Part shown: one piece after another, positions 1 through 6,478 of the stretch | Position numbering within the stretch: position 1 is the first letter of the stretch | Layout: every line of letters begins with the position of its first letter | DNA from: Fidelibacterota bacterium | GTDB taxonomy: Bacteria; Fidelibacterota; Fidelibacteria; Fidelibacterales; Fidelibacteraceae | Reading direction: 5' to 3' | Assembly (NCBI GenBank): GCA_030596185.1 | Contig: JAUVKP010000051.1 | Coordinates: 1-7,262 of the forward strand | Length of the DNA stretch: 7,262 bases | Translations under genes and position numbers: made by a program | The notes under the pieces: generated by a model | The model's database searches: none | What the model was told of the DNA's origin: nothing | What the model saw: only the letters and a program-made list of their open reading frames with translations

Positions 1-199
1 AAGGTATTGACAGCATGCGCTTCCCATTTTCTAATCTGTTTCATACAACGGGTAAAGTATTTTTAGAAAGTGCTTTATCGGCCTATTTAATCAAAATATT
101 TTTTTTTATTATTAAAAACACTTAAATATCATAAAATACTACACAATGTCAAGAAGTATGGTATCTGCAATACACAGATAATCAGCAAGATACAACATA
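1..199. other. Gene-free AT-rich upstream region
   Basis: I see no supportable gene here. The stretch is AT-rich and includes a run of nine T (99-107). Two short open frames touch the left edge: a plus frame closing at 123-125 and a minus frame starting at an ATG at 44-42. Neither has a convincing ribosome site or a recognisable product. Together with the promoter region and leader it fills the 316 bases before the first gene. Confidence 0.5.
162..180. promoter_or_regulatory. Small inverted repeat upstream of promoter
   Basis: TATCTG (162-167) and CAGATA (175-180) form a perfect 6-bp inverted repeat around a 7-bp spacer. It lies about 50 bp upstream of the -35 box, where an activator or repressor dimer could bind. 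The arms are short and this could be chance in AT-rich DNA. Confidence 0.2.
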
Positions 200-243
200 C
201 TTAACAAAAACTTAACAAAACCTTAATAAATACTTGACATATA
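200..243 (+). promoter_or_regulatory. Four 11-bp direct repeats (Pho-box-like) at promoter
   Basis: Four consecutive 11-bp units begin at 200, 211, 222 and 233: CTTAACAAAAA, CTTAACAAAAC, CTTAATAAATA and CTTGACATATA. The period is exactly one helical turn. The hexamers read TTAACA, TTAACA, TTAATA, TTGACA, and the last is also the -35 box. Known family pattern: OmpR-family regulators of the PhoB/PhoP type bind direct repeats with an 11-bp period, and the Bacillus PhoP core is TTAACA-like. I infer an activator or repressor site for such a response regulator; its identity is unproven. Confidence 0.55.
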
Positions 244-262
244 GCATTAAAAATATTATCAT
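234..262 (+). promoter_or_regulatory. Sigma70-type promoter for the repeat protein
   Basis: A perfect TTGACA -35 box (234-239), a 17-bp spacer, and a TATCAT -10 box (257-262, five of six to consensus) give a near-ideal housekeeping promoter. Transcription would start near 269, leaving a purine-rich leader of about 48 nt. The TGAG motif occurs five times between 263 and 299, around and just after the start site. The -35 box is also the last unit of the 11-bp direct repeats, so regulator and polymerase sites overlap. Confidence 0.75.
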
Positions 263-316
263 TGAGCTGAGATTGAGTGTAAGAGATGAGAGTTTTGAGA
301 GAGATAGAGGGAAAAA

Positions 317-1738
317 ATGAGCAAAAGAAAAATTAACCTGTTTATAGTACTGTTGAGCTTATTCGCAGTTTCAGCATATGCAGGAATAATTTATAATGGA
401 AATGAATATACTGAGAAAGATATGCCTTTTTCTCAAGATGGCAGCGGAATGCAATATTTTGTTGTTTCCGGTTCTATTGACAATGTGAATTCCTGGAATA
501 TGAAATCCCTAACCATCAATGATGTCAGTTATACGAATACTTGGTCAAGTACGATGCCGGCTGCAGTTGATGGAAATAAATATTTTATTATATACAATCC
601 CAAAAACAAATTCGCGCATTTTGAGATTAATGGGACTAATGACTGGGGAACCGGATCAACTACCATAGATACGATAAATATTCAGCTCCCTTATGAACAT
701 AACGGCGCTGATGAAGTGTGTTTTTACACTTCGGGAATAATCAATAATGTAAGTTCTTACGGGCTTGATAATATGACTATCAATGGTACGGATTATACCA
801 ACATATCGTCCGAAACTATGCCGGACAGAATGAACGGTGGTTACTATCTCTATTACAATACCACTCAATCATGGGCACATCTGGGAGTTGATGGAAGAAA
901 TGTTGAAAAACCTGATACCACCAATATTACCTTGCCGTATTCTTATAATGGTATAGGCAATCATTACTTTGTTACCACAAATCTAATTTCTTTAATAAAT
1001 TCTTCCGGTTTGGATAGTTTGTTTATAAACAATGTCAATTACACCAATGTGTGGTCAACCAATATACCGGACAGAATTGATGGGAAATATTATATCCATT
1101 ATGTTTCGAACTCAGCTTATGCGCATTTAGAATTGGAAGGTGACAGCACCATAGTTTCAGCTGATCCCGATACTGTAGAAATAACGCTTCCTTACTCTTT
1201 TGATGGTAATGGTTATTATTGTTTCGTGACCACGTACGGTATTGAAAGTATCAGTTCTTGGAATGCGAGTAGTGTCAGTGTTAATGGAACAGATGTAACA
1301 AATCAATATACCACGACTATTCCAAAATCCATAGACGGTAAATATTACATTAATTATGAAGCAAACGTAGAAAATGGCCATATTGATATGAGGGGCACCC
1401 AATATCCCGATATAGTAACATATAATGGTCAGGATTATAATAAAGTCATGATACCTTTTACGGCATCAGGTAATACGGCTCAATATGTTTACGTCTATGG
1501 TTCGGTTGATAATTTCTATTCAAGTGGTGTCTCTTTACTCGAGATCAATGGTGTAAATTATACAAACCAAAGTTCTTCAACCATGCCTAGTTCTGTTGAC
1601 GGAAAATATTTAATTAAATACATTCCCAAGAATAGAAATTCATATTTTGAAATAAATGGTACTGGCGTTGAGCCGGTATATATTCTGAATATCAAGATAT
1701 TCCTTGAAAGCACACTTTTAAGTGGTACCCAGAATTAA
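317..1738 (+). CDS. Exported five-repeat protein of unknown function
   Basis: This 473-residue protein begins with a typical signal peptide: basic MSKRK, a hydrophobic core at residues 7-20 and a likely cleavage after A22 (SAYA|G). The mature part holds five ~70-residue repeats starting near residues 36, 124, 206, 291 and 379. Each has an opening MPF/LPY/IPF, a central NGTDYTN-like segment, a (M/I)P turn, a DGKYY motif (85, 173, 255, 340, 428) and a closing EINGT-like strand. Alternating aromatic and polar residues suggest beta-sandwich modules. Repeats 1 and 5 form one subtype; 2-4 form another. The C-terminus (456-473) reads LNIKIFLES then stops, like the opening of a longer C-terminal region seen in FCB exported proteins, so the gene may be shortened. 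The ATG has GAGG at 307-310 with 6-nt spacing. The gene is monocistronic with its own promoter and terminator. I recognise no enzyme motif; an adhesive or surface role is only a guess. Confidence 0.85.
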   Translation: MSKRKINLFIVLLSLFAVSAYAGIIYNGNEYTEKDMPFSQDGSGMQYFVVSGSIDNVNSWNMKSLTINDVSYTNTWSSTMPAAVDGNKYFIIYNPKNKFAHFEINGTNDWGTGSTTIDTINIQLPYEHNGADEVCFYTSGIINNVSSYGLDNMTINGTDYTNISSETMPDRMNGGYYLYYNTTQSWAHLGVDGRNVEKPDTTNITLPYSYNGIGNHYFVTTNLISLINSSGLDSLFINNVNYTNVWSTNIPDRIDGKYYIHYVSNSAYAHLELEGDSTIVSADPDTVEITLPYSFDGNGYYCFVTTYGIESISSWNASSVSVNGTDVTNQYTTTIPKSIDGKYYINYEANVENGHIDMRGTQYPDIVTYNGQDYNKVMIPFTASGNTAQYVYVYGSVDNFYSSGVSLLEINGVNYTNQSSSTMPSSVDGKYLIKYIPKNRNSYFEINGTGVEPVYILNIKIFLESTLLSGTQN

Positions 1739-1775
1739 AATATTATATAAATAAATCTCTCTCTCTCATCACAGG

Positions 1776-1805
1776 AGCCTGTCGCACGACGGGCTTTTGT
1801 ATTTT
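1776..1805 (+). terminator. Intrinsic terminator after the repeat protein
   Basis: AGCCTGTC (1776-1783) pairs with GACGGGCT (1788-1795), an 8-bp stem with one G-U pair, around the loop GCAC. It is followed by a T-rich tail, TTTGTATTTT (1796-1805). It lies 37 bp past the stop codon and ends the rightward transcript. A (TC)6 run (1756-1767) precedes it. Confidence 0.8.
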
Positions 1806-1817
1806 AGGATGTAAAAC

Positions 1818-1916
1818 GCCTGCCGGCCGAAGGCCTGCTACGCCGCCGTGCCGCCCATAGCTCTTGGGCGAAGGATGGAAGTATTCCGGCTACGAAGGCT
1901 GTACCTCGGCGCAGGC
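1818..1916. repeat. GC-rich structured non-coding repeat segment
   Basis: This segment is visibly more GC-rich than the genes around it. It is bounded by the inverted 6-mers GCCTGC (1818-1823) and GCAGGC (1911-1916). Inside is a 6-bp hairpin, CGCCCA (1852-1857) with TGGGCG (1865-1870). The heptamer CTACGCC (1838-1844) recurs twice near 2192-2209, linking both ends of the intergenic cluster. The open frame across it gives low-complexity protein with no recognisable start, so I treat it as non-coding dispersed repeat. Confidence 0.45.
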
Positions 1917-2025
1917 TGGTGAGAGGTGAAGACCTTCCGGCTGGTGTCCGAACGGTAAGAGGATCTGCCGGATGGTCGAAAGAAGGCTAATAAATGATGG
2001 ATGACTATTAAAAGATAAGCGTAAA

Positions 2026-2083
2026 TGTAGGGGCGACTCTGGAGTCGCCCGATGAGCAGGGCGGGTTGAGACCCGCCCGTACA
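2026..2083. repeat. REP-like double-hairpin element
   Basis: Two perfect 8-bp hairpins with 4-nt loops stand side by side: GGGCGACT (2031-2038)/AGTCGCCC (2043-2050) with loop CTGG, and GGGCGGGT (2059-2066)/ACCCGCCC (2071-2078) with loop TGAG. The whole element is framed by TGTAGGGGCG and CGCCCGTACA, an inverted pair with one mismatch. It sits between convergent genes, the usual place for REP-type elements, which can end or stabilise transcripts. No transposase gene is present, so any mobility would need factors elsewhere. Confidence 0.65.
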
Positions 2084-2134
2084 TGGGTCTCGGAATATTA
2101 ATCGTTGAGAACCCAGCATCTTTATCCTTTGCAT

Positions 2135-2173
2135 GTCATTCCGGCCCCCGAAGCATCGGGGCGCAGGGCAGGC
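2135..2173 (+). repeat. Dispersed palindromic repeat, copy A
   Basis: A hairpin, CCCCGA (2146-2151)/TCGGGG (2156-2161) with loop AGCA, is followed by CGCAGGGCAGGC. The same element recurs at 6982-7013 with the same orientation, a stem changed by one compensated base pair, and a 7-nt shorter left side. It lies just past the 3' end of the leftward operon and may fold in its mRNA, but no T-tract follows in either direction, so I do not call it a terminator. Confidence 0.6.
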
Positions 2174-2220
2174 CAGTTACCAGTCATCCGTCTACGCCAA
2201 GGCTACGCCGGACAGGCCAG
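2169..2220. repeat. Short direct repeats at operon 3' end
   Basis: CAGGCCAG occurs at 2169-2176 and again at 2213-2220. Between them CTACGCC occurs twice (2192-2198 and 2203-2209). The last copy stops 3 bp short of the operon's final stop codon. The pattern suggests remnants of an inserted repeat flanked by short direct repeats, but no complete mobile element is visible. Confidence 0.35.
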
Positions 2221-2223
2221 CTA

Positions 2224-3477
2224 CTATTCAATTTCCCCGGCTTTTTTTAGAGCTATTCGGGTCAGAATAGGACCAATGATCTCAAAGAATAAACAGGCAG
2301 TAGTCACGGTGGTTATTACCACAGTTCCGATAACATCCCCAGTCGTTTGACCGTTTTCCAAAACTCTACCCAGTCCACTGAATTCATGTTTTACGATCAA
2401 TGATAAACCAATAGCCACACCTGCTTGGGATAGAATTCCGAGTCCGATCCAATTCTTGATTTTTTTATCAACATGTCCCAATAGTCCGCCTAATTGTGAA
2501 CCAAAGATCAGTCCAGCAGAACGTGCAAGGATGTAAACCACTCCGAGAAGTCCTAGAGAGGGAAGAGCATTAATATGTAAATTGGATCCCGCAAGCGTAA
2601 AGAACAGGATAAACAACAGTGGCATAAAAGATGGTAAGCGATCGTGAATTTTTTGTATCAAATCGTAAGATTGCGTATTTACTACAACCATACCGATAAT
2701 CATATTAGTTAAGATGAGGGATAAATGGAACTGCGTACTCAAGCCAATAGCAACAAAGGTAGTACCAATCAATAAGATGGATACATCCCCGGCATTTTTT
2801 AAACGCTTTGCCAATAAGGAAAACAAGAAGGCCAGAACGCCACCAATAGCGATACTTAAAAGGACTTCCTTAAGCGGGGGCCACATCATACTAATAAGCC
2901 CTGTGCTTGCTATTCCTGCTTGCTGATTTAGTAGACTTTTTGCAATTGCGGCAGTAAATCCAAAAATAATGATTCCGAGTCCATCGTCAAAGCCAACAAC
3001 TGCGTATAGCGCCTTTGTAAGCGATCCTTTTGCTTTGTACTCCTGTATTACCGCAACGGTGCCAGCGGGAGCGCTTGCCGGCGCTATACCCCCAAAAATG
3101 AGGGATAGAGGTAGATCCTTTGTGAAAAGATATACAAAACCGGTTACCAAAATAAAGGCCCCAAATGATTCAACGAAAATAATACTGACAATACCAGAGC
3201 CGAGTTTTTTTAATGAGGAAAATTTGAGTTCAAGACCGATACTCAAAGCGACAAAGCCTAAGGCGATCTCAGTAATGAAACTAAGTTGTTCCTGCCGGGC
3301 TTCACCCAGTATATTAAATAGGGATGGACCGAGCAAAACACCCAGTAACATAAAACCGATCAGAGAGGGTAATTTGATGATTTTTACCGTTTTACCAAGA
3401 TAAAATGCTGCGACGATAATACAACCGATGATCAGCAGTTGTGGTAAATTGTGAATTGAATTAAAAAATGTATTCAT
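2224..3477 (-). CDS. CPA2-family cation/proton antiporter, stand-alone
   Basis: A 417-residue inner-membrane protein made almost wholly of hydrophobic helices (about 12-13), the size of the transport core of Kef/NapA-like CPA2 antiporters. Family signatures are LPSLIGFMLLGVLLGPSL (36-53), the unwound-helix segment APASAPAGTVAVIQE (132-146) and the aspartate pair in VGFDDGLG (D164, D165), which forms the ion site in this fold. The region matching the usual RGEVAL helix reads GLGILSQAGVAIGL (345-358), lacking the arginine seen in its operon partner. There is no RCK/TrkA-N or EIIA domain attached. It is the last gene of the operon, 12 bp after the EIIA protein. Its Shine-Dalgarno AGGAA overlaps the upstream TAG stop (TAGGAA) with 9-nt spacing, suggesting translational coupling. 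The transported ion (Na+, K+ or other) cannot be told from sequence. The gene ends with two consecutive TAG codons. Confidence 0.9.
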   Translation of the reverse strand: MNTFFNSIHNLPQLLIIGCIIVAAFYLGKTVKIIKLPSLIGFMLLGVLLGPSLFNILGEARQEQLSFITEIALGFVALSIGLELKFSSLKKLGSGIVSIIFVESFGAFILVTGFVYLFTKDLPLSLIFGGIAPASAPAGTVAVIQEYKAKGSLTKALYAVVGFDDGLGIIIFGFTAAIAKSLLNQQAGIASTGLISMMWPPLKEVLLSIAIGGVLAFLFSLLAKRLKNAGDVSILLIGTTFVAIGLSTQFHLSLILTNMIIGMVVVNTQSYDLIQKIHDRLPSFMPLLFILFFTLAGSNLHINALPSLGLLGVVYILARSAGLIFGSQLGGLLGHVDKKIKNWIGLGILSQAGVAIGLSLIVKHEFSGLGRVLENGQTTGDVIGTVVITTVTTACLFFEIIGPILTRIALKKAGEIE

Positions 3478-3489
3478 GAATGTATGTTC

Positions 3490-4302
3490 CTATATGTCTA
3501 TGCCACCGTTATAATAACTTAAAGGATGCGTTGTGATCAATACTTTTGACTTGCAGTCCAATTCAGTACAAATCGTATTGATCTTGCGAATGCTGTCATT
3601 GATATACACCGTATTTACAACGGCAACAATGAGTCGATGAAATCCTTTGCGTTCCTCATTCATAAAAAGGGAAAAAAGTGGTAGGGCATATAGAAACTTA
3701 CTGGCATTATTGCCCTCAAGGATAGATATATGACAATCTTCTACTTCTGTATAGATCTCCAGGATCTTTTCAAAGGCTTTAGCGTCCTGAATATGAACCG
3801 TCATCTGCGCATATTCCTGAGGAAATTCCTCATCAACATCCCAACCTCCCAGATCACAAAAGGTATCAAAAAATGATTTTACACTATTTTGTTTAAGTAG
3901 TGTATCAATATTGGAAGGAATGCGCAGAACTTTTGATATCTCCGAGAGAATACGAATATGTTCATTACGCTGTTTTGTTGGGGCAATGATATACATAAAG
4001 ATCTTAACCGCTTGGCCGTCCAGAGACTTAAAATCAACACCGTTTTTGGATGTTATTGCACCGATAACAAATGAATCAATATTATCCAGAGTACAATGAG
4101 GAATGGCGATACTATCACCAAATCCGGTAGACCCAATAGCTTCACGTTCACGTAATTTTTTATATAGATATTCAGGGTCAATATTTTTAAGTGTTTCGCT
4201 TGCTATTGCATCTTTTGCAATCTCATTCAGGAGATCTGCCTTTGATACGGCCTCACTTTGTAATGCCTTCGCATTGAGATTAAAATACGGTCTCAACTTC
4301 AT
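3490..4302 (-). CDS. PTS EIIA-like regulator with probable PII-like domain
   Basis: A soluble 270-residue protein. Residues ~1-150 are a PTS EIIA type 2 (fructose/mannitol/Ntr) domain: GSTGFGDSIAIPHC carries the expected phospho-accepting H69, and EHIRILSEIS holds the second conserved histidine (H115). C70 replaces the usual small residue after the active histidine. After a short linker (DLGGWDVDEEFPQEYAQ), residues ~167-270 form an alpha/beta domain (AFEKILEIYTEVE, RLIVAVVNTVYINDSIRKINTI, SKVLITTHPLSYYNGG) that looks like the ferredoxin-like PII/ACT fold, a moderate-confidence call. No sugar permease is nearby, so a regulatory role is likely: phosphorylation state could control the flanking antiporters, as EIIA-Ntr controls K+ transport proteins in Proteobacteria. 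GAGG sits 5 nt before the ATG, in a 12-bp gap after the fusion antiporter. Confidence 0.85.
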   Translation of the reverse strand: MKLRPYFNLNAKALQSEAVSKADLLNEIAKDAIASETLKNIDPEYLYKKLREREAIGSTGFGDSIAIPHCTLDNIDSFVIGAITSKNGVDFKSLDGQAVKIFMYIIAPTKQRNEHIRILSEISKVLRIPSNIDTLLKQNSVKSFFDTFCDLGGWDVDEEFPQEYAQMTVHIQDAKAFEKILEIYTEVEDCHISILEGNNASKFLYALPLFSLFMNEERKGFHRLIVAVVNTVYINDSIRKINTICTELDCKSKVLITTHPLSYYNGGIDI

Positions 4303-4314
4303 AATTTCCTCACT

Positions 4315-6474
4315 TTATTTAATAAAGAAGTTCAATACTTCTTTTTTGTTCTTGCATTTCAAAAGCTTTTCAATAGCTTCTTCAGAGTATAGTTTTTTAC
4401 CGATCTCCGAGAGTAATTGAATATGGGGTTCCGCCGTATGTTTACGGGATGCTACCAAAATAAAAACCTTTGAGGGTTTACCATCCATGGATTGAAAATC
4501 AACGCCCTCAGGTTTTAAGCCGATAGCCATGGTCATGTGTTTGACCGCATCTGTTTTTCCATGAGGCAGTGCTATCCCGTTCTGCATTCCGGTACTCATG
4601 GTCTTTTCGCGTTCCATAATGGCATTCAGCGCTTCATTTCTATCGATAAGAAGATTGTTTTCGTTTAATATATCAACTAAGCTGGCAATAATACTCTCTT
4701 TATCATTAGCTTCAAGATGCATTATAATGCAGTCCAGATGAAGTATCTTATCTAAAGGTAAACGCATTTTCCCATTCTTGGATACCGGGCCTTTTTCAGA
4801 TTGAAGTTCTTGTTTTAATTCTACCGGTTTGGCAACTGCTTTCAGTTCTTCGATCGCTTTATGAAGATCCAGCAAGGTCTCATACATAATGTTCTTTACA
4901 TAAGAAATATCATCCGGTTTTGTTGAAAAGGAAATATTCTTCTTTGAAAAACTAAAAGAGAAAAATGTATCTTGCTGCCTTACATGATATATATGTTTTT
5001 CGCCCTCTATCAGGTTGATATAAAATCCTTCTTCGCGGAAATAGCGAACTAATTTAGTTGCAACAAGATCGGTGATCTCTTCTGATGGGAAAGGATAATC
5101 TGTTTGAATATGTTCATCTAGGAGCAATCCCTTTTTTACACCTGATTTTTTATTCTTAAGCATATGGTCCAGCTGGACAGGCGCAAGAAGGGAGGTTATA
5201 AATATCATTAAAATAGCGACACCGGCCAGTTCACCTGTCAAAATGCCATAGGAAAGGCCAATACCTATAATGATCAGAGCAACTTCACCTCGAGGGACCA
5301 TGCCAACACCTATTCGCATGGCTCCCGTATTATTGAATTTAAAGAATCGGGCAGGAAGACCGCTACCCACGATCTTGGCGAGATAGGCGGTCACGGTATA
5401 GACCAATCCGAAAATAATAATAGACTTGTTATTAAATACCCTGAAATCCACGAACATACCTGAAATACAGAAAAAGATCGGAACAAAGAACTCCGTGATA
5501 TTGTGCAAACTTTCCTGTATGACGTATGAAATATCCGTTTTGGACAATGATAGGCCCATAACATAAGCCCCAATGATCATAGCAAGACCGGCTGATTCAA
5601 AAATACCAGCCAAGAGCAGTGCCAATCCAAAAGCCATGATACCAACAGAACTTTGGTGTTTAAAGGTTTTTAGATATTTACTGATGAATTTGGCAAAAGT
5701 TAATCCCAAAGCCGTAAATACAAGCCATACAGCAAGTGCTTTGATCGAAATTCTACCTACATTTCCCCAATCAAGCGTTCTGTTCCCGCTTGAAGCCAAT
5801 CCAACCACAATAGCCAGCATAATAATGCCCAGAACATCATCAATGACAGCCGAGCCAAGGATGGTGACACCCTCGGGAGAGTTTATCTTTCTACGGGTAG
5901 ATAATATTCTGGCAGTGATCCCTACGGAAGTGGCTGTACTGATCACCCCAAGAAAAAGAGCTTGCGGATCCATGAATGGAATATCCATGAACATAGATGC
6001 AACACCTGTTCCCAAAGCAAAGGATACGATAACGCCCAAACCACCTATTACCAGACTTGGAAATGAAAATCGCAGGAAAAGATTGATATCGGTTTCAAGT
6101 CCGACCATAAACAGTAATAGAATGGATGCGATCATTGCAAAACCGTATAACTCCGGCGATACCGGCAAGGAAGCCCCCGGATTTAGATGCAGGAACTCTC
6201 CAAAAAGACCATGTGGAAAACCCGGAAGGACAATTCCACCCAATAAATAGGGCCCAATAATAATACCCGCGAAGAGTTCACCTATCACTTCAGGTAAATT
6301 GAGGCGTTTAAATAATTTTCCGGTATACTTTGCGGCAAAAATAATGACACTGAGCTGAAAGACCAGAAGCATCATCTTGTGGATTATGTTGTTTCCATCA
6401 GTTGTTGCCAGGATCATTCCCGGAATGAATAGAAACAGTAAGAAAAACAGGGGTTTTTTTATAAAATGCTTCAT
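4315..6474 (-). CDS. CPA2 cation/proton antiporter fused to PTS EIIA
   Basis: A 719-residue fusion. Residues 1-23 look like a signal peptide or first helix (MKHFIKKPLFF, ending ILA). Residues ~30-440 are the CPA2 transporter: LPEVIGELFAGIIIGP (60-75), STATSVGITARIL (179-191), the ion-site pair in AVIDDVLGII (D212, D213) and GMVPRGEVALIIIG (391-404, R395). Residues ~465-545 form a small domain I do not recognise (VATKLVRYFREEGFYINLIEG...). Residues ~571-719 are an EIIA type 2 domain with STGMQNGIALPHGK (H638) and a second histidine in EPHIQLLSEIG (H684). The frame stays open to 6600, but I start at 6474. An upstream start would overlap the preceding gene by over 120 bp and add a serine/arginine-rich tail before the membrane signal. 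A GAGG lies 12 nt upstream, inside the end of that gene, so coupling is likely. EIIA phosphorylation probably gates transport in cis (inference). Confidence 0.9.
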   Translation of the reverse strand: MKHFIKKPLFFLLFLFIPGMILATTDGNNIIHKMMLLVFQLSVIIFAAKYTGKLFKRLNLPEVIGELFAGIIIGPYLLGGIVLPGFPHGLFGEFLHLNPGASLPVSPELYGFAMIASILLLFMVGLETDINLFLRFSFPSLVIGGLGVIVSFALGTGVASMFMDIPFMDPQALFLGVISTATSVGITARILSTRRKINSPEGVTILGSAVIDDVLGIIMLAIVVGLASSGNRTLDWGNVGRISIKALAVWLVFTALGLTFAKFISKYLKTFKHQSSVGIMAFGLALLLAGIFESAGLAMIIGAYVMGLSLSKTDISYVIQESLHNITEFFVPIFFCISGMFVDFRVFNNKSIIIFGLVYTVTAYLAKIVGSGLPARFFKFNNTGAMRIGVGMVPRGEVALIIIGIGLSYGILTGELAGVAILMIFITSLLAPVQLDHMLKNKKSGVKKGLLLDEHIQTDYPFPSEEITDLVATKLVRYFREEGFYINLIEGEKHIYHVRQQDTFFSFSFSKKNISFSTKPDDISYVKNIMYETLLDLHKAIEELKAVAKPVELKQELQSEKGPVSKNGKMRLPLDKILHLDCIIMHLEANDKESIIASLVDILNENNLLIDRNEALNAIMEREKTMSTGMQNGIALPHGKTDAVKHMTMAIGLKPEGVDFQSMDGKPSKVFILVASRKHTAEPHIQLLSEIGKKLYSEEAIEKLLKCKNKKEVLNFFIK

Positions 6475-6478
6475 TGGG

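Noticed and set aside
1..44. Minus-strand gene beginning MKQIRKWEAH at 44
   Set aside because: Only 14 codons are visible and no ribosome site precedes the ATG.
3..125. Plus-strand gene end closing at 123-125
   Set aside because: Forty open codons with a poly-phenylalanine run from the T-tract look like AT-rich non-coding DNA; an upstream gene end cannot be shown without more sequence.
1838..2134. Minus-strand open frame of 98 codons, with a shorter overlapping one, in the intergenic region
   Set aside because: It runs through palindromic GC-rich repeats, gives arginine/serine/proline-rich low-complexity protein, and has no ribosome site.
2146..2161. Intrinsic terminator for the antiporter operon
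   Set aside because: The hairpin is good but no T-tract follows it on the minus strand, so it is listed only as a repeat.
2105..2350. Plus-strand open frame of 81 codons
   Set aside because: It crosses dispersed repeat copy A and then runs antisense to the end of the stand-alone antiporter gene; no start signal or family resemblance.
5573..6250. Long plus-strand open frame (225 codons) antisense to the fusion antiporter, and a similar one at 2969-3403
   Set aside because: These mirror strongly coding minus-strand sequence; their products are proline/isoleucine/lysine-rich with no recognisable motif. They are shadows of real genes.
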